Assembly (NCBI GenBank): GCA_022796195.1
Contig: JAAWIE010000005.1
Coordinates: forward strand, 1-64,000
DNA length: 64,000 nt
Source: Lawsonibacter sp.
GTDB taxonomy: Bacteria > Bacillota > Clostridia > Oscillospirales > Oscillospiraceae
Direction: 5' to 3'
The translations under genes were made by a program, and so were the position numbers. Shown here one piece after another: positions 9,276 through 18,508 of this stretch (positions are counted from its first letter, which is position 1; each line of letters starts with the position of its first letter). Below the pieces are notes generated by a model. The model saw only the letters and a list, made by a program, of their open reading frames with translations. It was not told the origin of the DNA and did not search any database.

Positions 9276-10049
9276 ATGACAAAAGCGATCTTTTTTGACA
9301 TTGACGGTACGCTGGTCAGCTTTGACACCCACCGCGTCTCTCCCGCCGTGCTGGACGCCCTCCAGCGTCTGCGGGAAAAGGGGATTAAACTGTTTATTGC
9401 TACAGGGCGGCACCGAAGTATGTTGTCCTACATCAACGGAGTGTTTCCCTTTGACGGATATGTCACCCTCAGCGGACAGTACTGCTTCTGCGGCCAGCAG
9501 GTGGTTCGCCGCAACCCCATGGAGCGGGCAGCGGTGGAGGAGCTGGTGGAGGCGGCGCGTTCCAACGCCTTCTCCTGTATTTTTCTGGAGGGACAGGAAA
9601 TTTATGTTAATTTTGCGGATCTGCCTACGAAGAATATGATGAAGGAATTGGACCTGCCCATCCCGCCTGTCAGCGACCCAAGCCGGGCTTTGGAGGGAGA
9701 ACTGTTTCAGGCCCTGGCGTTTCTGACAAAAGACAGGGAGTCCTTGCTGCTGGACCAGGTGCCTCACTTGAAAACCACCCGTTGGCATCCCAGCTTTCTG
9801 GATGTGATTCCTGCTACTGGCGGAAAGGACCACGGCATGGACGCCATTCTGGAGCATTTCCACATTCCGCTGGAGGAATCAATGGCCTTTGGCGACGGAG
9901 AAAACGACCTTACCATGCTCCGCCATGCGGGGGTGGGGGTGGCTATGGGCTCCGCCAGCGAGGTGGTGAAGGCTGGGGCCGGATATATCACCGGTTCTGT
10001 AGAAGAGGACGGCATTGTGTCCGCGCTGAAGCACTTTGCCCTCTTGTAA
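9276..10049 (+). CDS. Cof-type HAD-IIB hydrolase
   Basis: FFDIDGTLVSFD, FIATGR and AFGDGENDLTMLRHAGVGVAMGSA motifs. Confidence 0.92.
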   Translation: MTKAIFFDIDGTLVSFDTHRVSPAVLDALQRLREKGIKLFIATGRHRSMLSYINGVFPFDGYVTLSGQYCFCGQQVVRRNPMERAAVEELVEAARSNAFSCIFLEGQEIYVNFADLPTKNMMKELDLPIPPVSDPSRALEGELFQALAFLTKDRESLLLDQVPHLKTTRWHPSFLDVIPATGGKDHGMDAILEHFHIPLEESMAFGDGENDLTMLRHAGVGVAMGSASEVVKAGAGYITGSVEEDGIVSALKHFALL

Positions 10050-10206
10050 AGCCGCTTCTCCTGTCGGCGCGGCGCACCCCGCATAACCGGCCTGCGAGGG
10101 CGTACGACCTGGTTTGCACAATATTTACAAAATGGTATAGCTTTTTCTCGGGGAATCGTGTACAATAGAGACAAGTACCAAAATCGTACATGAAGGAGGC
10201 TGTTCC

Positions 10207-11802
10207 ATGAAACTAACATTTTTCGGCGCCGCCCATGCGGTAACCGGCAGCTGCCACTGTCTGGAGGTCAACGGCAAAAAAATACTGATTGACTGCGGCT
10301 TGCAGCAGGGCAAGGATGAACACGACGGCAATACCTTGGATTTTGCACCCAACTACATCGACTATGTGTTGATTACCCATGCCCATATCGACCACTCCGG
10401 CCGCCTGCCCCTATTGGTGAAAGAGGGCTTCAACGGCCGCATCCTCACAACTGGCTTGACGGCTCAGCTGTTGTCCGTGATGCTCCGGGACTCCGCCCAC
10501 ATCCAGGAGGGTGACGCCAACTGGCACAACCAGAAAGGGAAACGCGCCGGATTGCCTCCAGTGGAGCCGCTGTACACCCTGATGGATGCGGAAGAGGCCA
10601 TCCAAATGCTGGAGACAGTGGAATATGGCTGGCTGTTTGACCTGTGTGAGGGTGTAAAGGTCCGATTTACCGATGCTGGTCATCTGCTTGGCTCCTCCTG
10701 TGTGGAAATTTGGGCCACAGAGAACGGTGTTACGAAAAAGATTGTGTTTTCGGGCGACTTGGGCAATGAGGCGCAGCCCATTATCCGGGACCCCTCCTTT
10801 GTGGACGAGGCCGACTATGTGGTTATGGAGTCTACGTATGGTGACCGGAACCATGAGCCTCCGGAAAGCTATGCCGGAGCCTTGGCAGACCTCATCGACG
10901 AGGTGTTTGCCAAAGGCGGCAACATTGTAATTCCCTCCTTTGCTGTGGGCCGTACCCAGGAGCTGCTGTACTATCTGCGTGAGATCAAACGGGACGGCTT
11001 GGTCCAGTCTCTGCCCAGCTTCAAGGTTTATGTGGATTCTCCGCTGGCCTCGGAAGCAACTAAGATATACTCTGGAAACTTGAAAGGGTATCTGGACGAT
11101 GACGCAATTGCCGTCATTCAGGGGGGAGAAAACCTGTTTACCTTCCCGGGACTTACCCTTACCCAGAGTACCGAAGAATCGCGTGCCCTCAATGATGATA
11201 AGACCCCTAAAATCATTATCTCGGCTTCTGGTATGTGCGACGCAGGCCGAATCCGCCACCACCTAAAACACAACCTGTGGCGGCCCGAGTCCGCGATTGT
11301 CTTCGTGGGCTATCAGGGGGAGGGCACGCTCGGCCGCCGCCTGTTGGAGGGGGCGAAATCGGTGAAGCTCTTTGGCGAAGAAATCGCCGTTCGGGCTAAG
11401 GTGGTCAATTTCAAGGGCCTGAGCTCCCATGCCGACCGGGACCATCTGTTGGAATGGGTGGAGCATTTCGCGCCCAGGCCGCAGCAGGTCTTTGTGGTCC
11501 ACGGAGATCAGGAGGTCACTGAGCTGTTTGCCAACGACTTGAACCAGCGGGGGATTCCTGCCCATGCGCCCCTCTATGAGGAGGTCTACGACCTGATGAC
11601 CAACTGTATGCTGGCCAAGGGCGTAGCGCTGGAGGTCAAGCGGACGACCGGCGGTGCAAGCGCACCCTCTGCCGCCTATGTCCGCCTGCAAGACGTGTCC
11701 CGGAGCCTGGCCGACCTCATCAGCCGCAGCCGGGGACGCTCGAACAAGGACCTGGCAAAGCTGGCCGACCAGATCAAACTGGTTATGGAAAAATGGGAGT
11801 GA
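10207..11802 (+). CDS. Metallo-beta-lactamase fold / beta-CASP RNA-specificity domain hydrolase
   Basis: THAHIDHSGRLP, DAGHLLGSS, VVMESTYGDR, SGMCDAGRI and SSHADRDHLL motifs. Confidence 0.93.
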   Translation: MKLTFFGAAHAVTGSCHCLEVNGKKILIDCGLQQGKDEHDGNTLDFAPNYIDYVLITHAHIDHSGRLPLLVKEGFNGRILTTGLTAQLLSVMLRDSAHIQEGDANWHNQKGKRAGLPPVEPLYTLMDAEEAIQMLETVEYGWLFDLCEGVKVRFTDAGHLLGSSCVEIWATENGVTKKIVFSGDLGNEAQPIIRDPSFVDEADYVVMESTYGDRNHEPPESYAGALADLIDEVFAKGGNIVIPSFAVGRTQELLYYLREIKRDGLVQSLPSFKVYVDSPLASEATKIYSGNLKGYLDDDAIAVIQGGENLFTFPGLTLTQSTEESRALNDDKTPKIIISASGMCDAGRIRHHLKHNLWRPESAIVFVGYQGEGTLGRRLLEGAKSVKLFGEEIAVRAKVVNFKGLSSHADRDHLLEWVEHFAPRPQQVFVVHGDQEVTELFANDLNQRGIPAHAPLYEEVYDLMTNCMLAKGVALEVKRTTGGASAPSAAYVRLQDVSRSLADLISRSRGRSNKDLAKLADQIKLVMEKWE

Positions 11803-11868
11803 GTTCTCTTATTTTCCAGCCCCTGGAAGCCAGAATTGAGCATTATTGTCAAGATCGGAGATTATTCT

Positions 11869-12753
11869 ATGGAAATCAACCGCGAGGAACTCAAACGGCA
11901 GGCCAGAGAACGCATTGCTGACACGGAACCGAAATTTTGGATGGTAGCTCTGACCTATGTTGCCATGACCACCGGGATATCCTGGCTGCTTACCCTCATC
12001 CCCGTACCCGCTGGAAGTTTTCTCCAGCCCTTCTTTCAAGTCCTGTTGACGCTGTACACCGCTGTAATCCAATTCGGTATGTGCCTGTGGGCCCTGTGGA
12101 CCTGGAGACAGCTGAACCCAGGAATAGGCTCCCTGGTTCAGGGCTTTTCGGTGGCGGGCCGGGTATTGCTGATGACGCTGGGTGTCATGATCCGGGTTGT
12201 GGGTTGGTACTTTATCATCGCATTGGCGCTGGGTACGCCGGTGCTTCTCCTGATTATAAGCGGCGGGGGAGCGGGTTTGGGCATGTTCAGTTTTCTGCTC
12301 CTTGTGGTTGGGATGGTTGCAGTTGTCATCATCCTGAAATTGCGCTATGCCCTGGCCCCCTTTCTGCTGGCTGACCGCCCCGACGATGGGCCTGTCATGC
12401 CGATTCTGCGCAGTGCTGTGCTGATGCGGGGCTGGAAAATGGAGCTGTTTAAGCTGGAACTTTCCTTTTTAGGCTGGGAAATCCTTAATGCAGCCCTGGC
12501 TCTGGCGGTAAATCTCTTTTTCTTGAGTCAGGCAGGGCTGCTGACTGAGGCCGCCCTTTTGGCCCCGGAATGGCGGGAGCAAATGATTATGGTCCTCTAC
12601 TCCGTGCCGGCGGCAATTCTTAGTTCTCTGGTAACGGTGCCGATTTACTTGTGGCTGCTGCCGTATCGCGCGGCGGCCCGGGCGGGTTTTTACGATGCCC
12701 GGCTGCTGCTCGCTGAGCGGGAAGACCGGTTTTCAAAGATGCCGCCGTTATAA
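11869..12753 (+). CDS. DUF975-like integral membrane protein
   Basis: Polytopic hydrophobic protein beginning MEINREELKRQARERI; DUF975-like layout. Confidence 0.65.
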   Translation: MEINREELKRQARERIADTEPKFWMVALTYVAMTTGISWLLTLIPVPAGSFLQPFFQVLLTLYTAVIQFGMCLWALWTWRQLNPGIGSLVQGFSVAGRVLLMTLGVMIRVVGWYFIIALALGTPVLLLIISGGGAGLGMFSFLLLVVGMVAVVIILKLRYALAPFLLADRPDDGPVMPILRSAVLMRGWKMELFKLELSFLGWEILNAALALAVNLFFLSQAGLLTEAALLAPEWREQMIMVLYSVPAAILSSLVTVPIYLWLLPYRAAARAGFYDARLLLAEREDRFSKMPPL

Positions 12754-12790
12754 GGCGAACCTAATAAAACCTGTGTTCACAATCTCAAGC

Positions 12791-12811
12791 GGCCATCATA
12801 GGTGGCCTTTT
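12791..12811 (+). terminator. Intrinsic terminator
   Basis: GGCCA-N7-TGGCC followed by TTTT. Confidence 0.5.
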
Positions 12812-12950
12812 GCCGCCCTGTGTGGTTGGAAAGTTTGAACTCTACAACGAGTTTCGGCGGTTTTTTACCGTGAATAGCGAAAAATTCCCTGCCATTCAGA
12901 ATTTTCACTTATGAATACCGCTTCTTACAGACTGTCTGTTATCTGGACAA

Positions 12951-12988
12951 AACCGGCGCCGCTGTTACAGCGGCGCCGGTTTCTTTTT
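12951..12988. terminator. Strong bidirectional intrinsic terminator between convergent genes
   Basis: AACCGGCGCCGCTG-TTA-CAGCGGCGCCGGTT with T-run on + and T-rich flank on -. Confidence 0.85.
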
Positions 12989-13028
12989 TGAGAACTGTGT
13001 CCTGGCCGGATGTGCGTTGGAGGAGGGA

Positions 13029-13619
13029 CTAAAGGACATGAAGCAGTTCTTCGACCTCGTCCCGGCTGTAACATCCGTTGAGAACAGCGAGCAAGGCGTT
13101 GGGGGACATGTGTTCCGGCAGTTCCAGGCGTTTGAGGAGCGCCTGACGCCGCTCGTTACTGCCGGCGGTTCCAGACAGCCCGCAGGCAAATAGGTCGGCT
13201 TTGGTAAGGGCAGGGCGGGCCGGCAGAGCAGATGGTTCCTCCTCAAAGGTTGCGCCTGCCCGGCGCAGGATCTGTTCCAGAACATGCGGGGGCATACCCT
13301 CCACGCCCAGTTTGCCCTCGCGACCTGGCTGGCGTTTGCGGCGCTCCTTGCCGTAGATATCCGGGATGTAGGCATGCTTTAAATATTGTGCCGGAATGAC
13401 GCCTTTGATTCGGTTTCGGATGACAAATCCAGCCCCGTCGGAGTCGGTGAGGACGACCAAGCCCCGCCGCCGTGCCGCCCTGTCCAGCAGAGCCATTTTC
13501 TCCGGGTCCTTGAAGATTTGAAAGCCGCCTGTCTCCAAAATGAGAGTGGATACCACCTGAGACAGAGTATTTTTGTCGTAACGGCCCTCAACCACGACAG
13601 CCTCTTGAATATGAAGCAT
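13029..13619 (-). CDS. Toprim-domain protein, ribonuclease M5-like (DUF4093 type)
   Basis: Toprim motifs AVVVEGRYDK and VLTDSDGAG; start at MLHIQEAVVVEG. Confidence 0.82.
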   Translation of the reverse strand: MLHIQEAVVVEGRYDKNTLSQVVSTLILETGGFQIFKDPEKMALLDRAARRRGLVVLTDSDGAGFVIRNRIKGVIPAQYLKHAYIPDIYGKERRKRQPGREGKLGVEGMPPHVLEQILRRAGATFEEEPSALPARPALTKADLFACGLSGTAGSNERRQALLKRLELPEHMSPNALLAVLNGCYSRDEVEELLHVL

Positions 13620-13753
13620 AGAGCTGAATTTCCTTTCTGCCAGACTTTTTTCGGTATTGTTGAAACAGTATAGCACAAGAACACAGTTTGGTCAATTTGG
13701 GACGGACGCCCGGGCGAACAGCTTGTATAAAATGGATATTTTCCACAAATAGC

Positions 13754-13777
13754 GGTAAAAAAAACCTCTTTTTTACC
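13754..13777. promoter_or_regulatory. Dyad upstream of the M20-pyrC-symporter-pyrKD cluster
   Basis: GGTAAAAAA-N6-TTTTTTACC, followed by TATAAT at 13804-13809. Confidence 0.4.
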
Positions 13778-13848
13778 ATCTGGTATCGGAAGGCCAAATC
13801 GTATATAATAAACAATTAAAGAAGCAATAGGGAGGGGACATTTTTGCA

Positions 13849-15063
13849 ATGAAACATTCCTTTGAGGACATCCAATACTGTGAGACGCTGTTTAACTGCT
13901 TTTACGATGTAGGCGGTTTGACCAGCGGCGGCGTGACGCGGTTGGGGTACACCGAAATCGAGGACCAGATGCACGAAATCTTTACACGGCTGGGCAAAGA
14001 ACTGGGCTGCGAGAGTGCTCATGACGAGGTGGGCAACACCTTTGTGGGCAGTGCGGCCCGAGACGGCTGTTACTTGATTGGTTCCCATCTGGACTCGGTC
14101 ATCGACGGCGGGCGTTATGACGGTGTGGCCGGTATTATTGCCGGGCTAATGGTTCTGCGCTGGGCCAGAGAAGAGGGATTGAATATTCCCATTCGAGTGG
14201 GAGCTTTCCGCTGTGAGGAGTCCAGCAATTTTGGCTGCTGTACTATTGGAAGCGGACTGGTAACCAGAGAGATTTCCAGAGAAAAAGTGGCGGGACTGGT
14301 ATCTAAGGATGGACAGACCCTGGAATCCATCTTTGCTGGCCGGGGCTACAGTCTGGACCCGCCCCGAATCTCGGGCCTGGCGGGTTACCTGGAACTACAT
14401 ATCGAACAGGGCAAGGTGCTGGAGGAGTCGGGGACCTCGGTGGGTATTGTACAGACCATCGCCGGACCCCGCCGATTCAAGCTCTACCTGCGGGGACTGG
14501 CGGAACACTCAGGCGCTACCCCCATGGCCCTGCGCAGCGACGCTATGTGCGCGGCGGCAGAATTGATTTTGGAGATTGAACGTCTGGGCAACAAAGAGGC
14601 CGCCTATCAGACGGTGGCTACCGTGGGCGTAGTGAACAACAAGCCCAATGTGATGAACGTGATCCCTGGCGAGGTAGAACTGGGTGTGGATATCCGGGGC
14701 ATTGACCGGACCAGCCTGGACCGCATTGAGCTGGAAATGAAAGATGCGGCTAAGCGCATCTGCTTCCGGCGGAATATTGAGTATCTGGAGGAGAAGCTTA
14801 GCGAGTTTCCGCCAGTGAACATGAGCGGAGACGTACAGATGGGGCTGGAGCGGGCGGCTCAGAGGCTGGGAATCAGCAGCAGGAGGATGATGAGCGGGGC
14901 AGGACATGACGCGATGGCTTTCCCGGCCCTGTGCGAAACGGGGATGGTCTTTATTCCCTGTCAGAAGGGCATCTCCCACAACCGGGCAGAGTTTGCCAGC
15001 CTGTCCAGCATCTGCGACGGGGCCCGAGTAATTTATGAGTATCTGAAAGGAGCGGCGGAATGA
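13849..15063 (+). CDS. M20-family Zn-dependent N-carbamoyl-amino-acid / ureido hydrolase (hydantoinase/carbamoylase family)
   Basis: GSHLDSV, CEESSNFG, ELHIEQGKVLE, SGAGHDAM and GISHNRAEF motifs. Confidence 0.9.
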   Translation: MKHSFEDIQYCETLFNCFYDVGGLTSGGVTRLGYTEIEDQMHEIFTRLGKELGCESAHDEVGNTFVGSAARDGCYLIGSHLDSVIDGGRYDGVAGIIAGLMVLRWAREEGLNIPIRVGAFRCEESSNFGCCTIGSGLVTREISREKVAGLVSKDGQTLESIFAGRGYSLDPPRISGLAGYLELHIEQGKVLEESGTSVGIVQTIAGPRRFKLYLRGLAEHSGATPMALRSDAMCAAAELILEIERLGNKEAAYQTVATVGVVNNKPNVMNVIPGEVELGVDIRGIDRTSLDRIELEMKDAAKRICFRRNIEYLEEKLSEFPPVNMSGDVQMGLERAAQRLGISSRRMMSGAGHDAMAFPALCETGMVFIPCQKGISHNRAEFASLSSICDGARVIYEYLKGAAE

Positions 15064-16331
15064 TCCTGATTAAAAACGGACGTGTGGTAGACCCTGCCTC
15101 CGGGACCGACGAGGCGCTGGATCTTCTTTTGGAGGACGGCAGGATCAAGGCCCTGGGCAAGTTTTCCCGGTCGGAGAGCTATGAGCAGGTGATTGACGCC
15201 GCAGGTAAGATTGTAGCCCCGGGATTGGTGGATATCCATGTTCATTTCCGAGACCCCGGCTTGACCTATAAAGAGGATATCGTTACCGGTTCCGCCGCGG
15301 CGGCGGCGGGAGGTTTTACCACTGTGATCTGTATGGCGAATACCAAGCCGGTGGTGGACTCGGTGGACACTCTGTCCGATCTGCGCCGCAGAGCGGAAGA
15401 ACTGCCGGTCCATGTGCTCAACGCGGCGGCGGTGACAAAGGGCCTCAAGGGGGAAGAGCTTACCGACATGAAAGCCCTGCGGGCGGCAGGCGCCGCCGGA
15501 TTCACCGACGACGGCATCCCCATTGCCAGCAGTGCCCTGCTGTTTGAGGCTATGAAGATGGTCCAAGAGTTGGATGTGCCCATCAGCCTCCACGAGGAGG
15601 ACCCGGCCCTGATTGCCAGCGCCGGAGTGAATCAGGGAACGGTTTCCCGCCAGCTGGGCGTGGGCGGAGCACCGGCCCTGGCTGAGGAATCCTTGATTGC
15701 CCGGGACTGTGCACTGGCTCTGCGTACCGGGGCCAAGGTGGATATTCAGCACATAAGCAGCGGCGTTTCGGTGGACATCGTCCGGTCTATGAAGCGGCTG
15801 GGCGGCCGGATTTTTGCTGAGGTGACCCCGCAGCATTTCTCCTTGACGCAGCAGGCGGTGCTGGAGCGGGGGGCGCTGGCCAAGGTCAATCCGCCTCTGC
15901 GGGAAGAGGCCGACCGCTACGCCCTGATTCAAGGGTTAAAGGACGGTACAATCGACTTTATCGCCACCGACCATGCCCCCCACAGCCGGGAGGAGAAGGC
16001 GAAGGAGCTGAACCAGGCGCCCAGCGGCATGATTGGCCTGGAGACCGCTCTGGCCCTTGGCATTACCAATCTGGTGCGTAAGGGACACCTCACTATGCTC
16101 CAACTGCTGGAGAAGATGACCGTCAATCCCGCCCGGTTTTATAATTTGGACTGCGGAACGCTGAAGGAGGGGGCGGCCGCCGATCTGGTGATTTTTGATG
16201 AGCGGGAACGGTGGACTGTGACAGAAGATGGCTTCCGTTCCAAATCGTGCAATTCCCCCTTTATTGGGATGGAGTTGTATGGAAAGGTACACTATACCAT
16301 CTGCGGCGGACGCGTGGTTTACGAGGCATAA
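15060..16331 (+). CDS. pyrC: Dihydroorotase, class I
   Basis: APGLVDIHVHFRDPGLTYKEDI, ICMANTKPVVDS and ATDHAPHSREEK motifs; ATGA overlap with the upstream gene. Confidence 0.93.
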   Translation: MILIKNGRVVDPASGTDEALDLLLEDGRIKALGKFSRSESYEQVIDAAGKIVAPGLVDIHVHFRDPGLTYKEDIVTGSAAAAAGGFTTVICMANTKPVVDSVDTLSDLRRRAEELPVHVLNAAAVTKGLKGEELTDMKALRAAGAAGFTDDGIPIASSALLFEAMKMVQELDVPISLHEEDPALIASAGVNQGTVSRQLGVGGAPALAEESLIARDCALALRTGAKVDIQHISSGVSVDIVRSMKRLGGRIFAEVTPQHFSLTQQAVLERGALAKVNPPLREEADRYALIQGLKDGTIDFIATDHAPHSREEKAKELNQAPSGMIGLETALALGITNLVRKGHLTMLQLLEKMTVNPARFYNLDCGTLKEGAAADLVIFDERERWTVTEDGFRSKSCNSPFIGMELYGKVHYTICGGRVVYEA

Positions 16332-16391
16332 GGCAAACGGCCCGGCGGGGCGGCTTGCCCTGACTGGAGAGATAGAAGGAGAACAAAATAT

Positions 16392-17732
16392 ATGAAGAAA
16401 GCAGATACCACCTCCCTGGCAAAGAAGATGGCGATTGCCCTTGTATGCGGTCTGGCGGCTGGCTTGATCATGATGCTGGTCCGGGAATCCCTCACCAGTT
16501 CCGGCGGCGGAGCAACTTGGACGATGATAAACAACATTCTGTTCCAGGATATCACACAGGCTGGGGCGGAGCGTGCGTTGGGTATTTTTTACATCATCGG
16601 GCAGCTGTTTATCAAGTCTTTGCAGTTGGTAATCGTACCTATGGTGTTTACCTCCATTACTTTGGCGATCGGGCAGATCTCCGATACCAGGACACTGGGA
16701 CGGATCTCGGTCAAGACCATAGGCATTTTCCTGCTGTGCTCCTTCTTTGCCCTGGTGCTGGCCTGTGGGGTTGGTATTTTGTGCTATGATATGGGGATGT
16801 TTAGTGCCCAGGTGGAGGGATTGACCGGCGCAGCCGGTTCCACTGGCTCCAACCCTTTAAACGTGGTGCTTAATGTGGTGCCCAACAACATTGGTGCCGC
16901 CTTCAGCAGTAATACCGCAGTGCTGGCAGTTGTTTTTCTGGCGGTGTCGCTGGGCCTGTGCATGAACGCTATGCCCGCAGAGAAGACCTCCACCTTGAAA
17001 AAGATTATCACTGAAATAAACGATGTGGTAGTGGTGTTCCTAAACTATGTGGTCACAAAATTCGGACCCTTTGCCATCTTTGTTCTCTTGACCCGCACCT
17101 TTGCCAGCTATGGAATCAACTATCTGCGCCCCGCCCTAGCCTATGTGGTGGTCACGGTGGTTCTCCTTTTGCTGTTCCTGCTGGTGGGGTATCCTCTGTT
17201 TGTAGTGGTTTTGGCCAAGCAGAATCCTATCACGTTTATTAAGAAGATTTCCAACGTGGCGATTTTCGGCTTTTCCACCTCCTCCAGCGCGGCGACCCTG
17301 CCCCTGAACCAGAAGACCTGTACAGAGGGCTTCGGCGTGGACGAGACCATCGCCTCCTTTGTCCTGCCACTGGGTATGACGATCAATATGAATGGTACCG
17401 CCATTATGCAGGTGGTTGCGACTGTGTTTATCGCCGGATGCGCAGGCTACAGCGTCACCTTTCCACAGCTGGTAGTGATCGCCCTGCTGGCTTTGATTGC
17501 CTCTGCCGGCACCCCCGCTGCTCCTGGCGCGGGCGCGGTGATTCTGTTTACCATTTTGTCCGGCGTGGGCTTTACCAACGACGCTGCTCTGCTGGCGTAT
17601 GCCTTGATTCTGGCTATCAACCGGCCAATCGAGATGCTGGTTACCTCGCTCAATGTGGTGGGTGACGCGGTGACCAGTATATGCGTGGCCAGAAGCGAAG
17701 GAAAATTGGACGAGAGCAAATATAACGCATAG
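16392..17732 (+). CDS. Dicarboxylate/amino-acid:cation symporter (DAACS, GltPh fold)
   Basis: TSSSAATLPLN, NMNGTAIMQ, ASAGTPAAPGAG and TSLNVVGD motifs. Confidence 0.92.
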   Translation: MKKADTTSLAKKMAIALVCGLAAGLIMMLVRESLTSSGGGATWTMINNILFQDITQAGAERALGIFYIIGQLFIKSLQLVIVPMVFTSITLAIGQISDTRTLGRISVKTIGIFLLCSFFALVLACGVGILCYDMGMFSAQVEGLTGAAGSTGSNPLNVVLNVVPNNIGAAFSSNTAVLAVVFLAVSLGLCMNAMPAEKTSTLKKIITEINDVVVVFLNYVVTKFGPFAIFVLLTRTFASYGINYLRPALAYVVVTVVLLLLFLLVGYPLFVVVLAKQNPITFIKKISNVAIFGFSTSSSAATLPLNQKTCTEGFGVDETIASFVLPLGMTINMNGTAIMQVVATVFIAGCAGYSVTFPQLVVIALLALIASAGTPAAPGAGAVILFTILSGVGFTNDAALLAYALILAINRPIEMLVTSLNVVGDAVTSICVARSEGKLDESKYNA

Positions 17733-17742
17733 CGACAGCCGC

Positions 17743-17772
17743 CATTCCCGCCCCTATTTAGGGGCGGGAATG
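17743..17772. repeat. Perfect 14-bp inverted repeat between symporter and pyrK
   Basis: CATTCCCGCCCCTA-TT-TAGGGGCGGGAATG without a following T-run. Confidence 0.75.
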
Positions 17773-17797
17773 CGAGATTAGAACGCAGGAGGGTATT

Positions 17798-18508
17798 ATG
17801 GCAAAAATATTGGAAAACCGCAGGGTGGCGGACGACTTCTGCTTTATGAAGGTGGAAGCGGACAACGATGCAAAGATGGGACAGTTCTACATGCTCCGGG
17901 CCTGGGACACATATCCGGTTCTCTCCCGGCCCATCAGTGTGTTTGACTCCGACGGAACAACAGTCAGCTTTTTATACAAGGTGGTGGGTCAGGGAACGGA
18001 AATATTCCAAAACCTCCAGCCTGGGGGCGAGATCAAAATAGACGGTCCCCATGGAAACGGGTTCCCAGATGTGCAAGGAAAAATTGCACTGGTAGGGGGC
18101 GGCGTGGGCATTGCCCCGCTGTACCTGACGGCAAAGGAGCTGAAAAAAGCCCACCCGGACAGCACAGTAGATGTGTTTTTGGGCTTCTCCGGTCAGCCTA
18201 TGCTGGTGGAGGAGTATGAGAAATCGGCGGACAGTGTCACAGTGAATGTGGGAGGCTTTGTCACAGATGATATCGACCCCACCCAATACGACGTTATCAT
18301 GACCTGCGGGCCGGAGGTTATGATGCGGGTGCTGTATCAGAAATGCGTAGATTCTGAGGCGAAAGCCAAGGTCTATGTGTCTATGGAAAACCGTATGGCC
18401 TGCGGCATCGGGGCCTGTCTGGTGTGTACCTGCAAGACGAAGAGCGGCAATAAGCGGGCCTGCAAGGACGGCCCCGTAATGGAAGGCTGGGAGGTGTTCG
18501 GCGAATGA
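17798..18508 (+). CDS. pyrK: Dihydroorotate dehydrogenase electron transfer subunit
   Basis: FAD/NAD-binding reductase domain and [2Fe-2S] motif [14 protein letters not shown]...RACKDGPV. Confidence 0.93.
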   Translation: MAKILENRRVADDFCFMKVEADNDAKMGQFYMLRAWDTYPVLSRPISVFDSDGTTVSFLYKVVGQGTEIFQNLQPGGEIKIDGPHGNGFPDVQGKIALVGGGVGIAPLYLTAKELKKAHPDSTVDVFLGFSGQPMLVEEYEKSADSVTVNVGGFVTDDIDPTQYDVIMTCGPEVMMRVLYQKCVDSEAKAKVYVSMENRMACGIGACLVCTCKTKSGNKRACKDGPVMEGWEVFGE

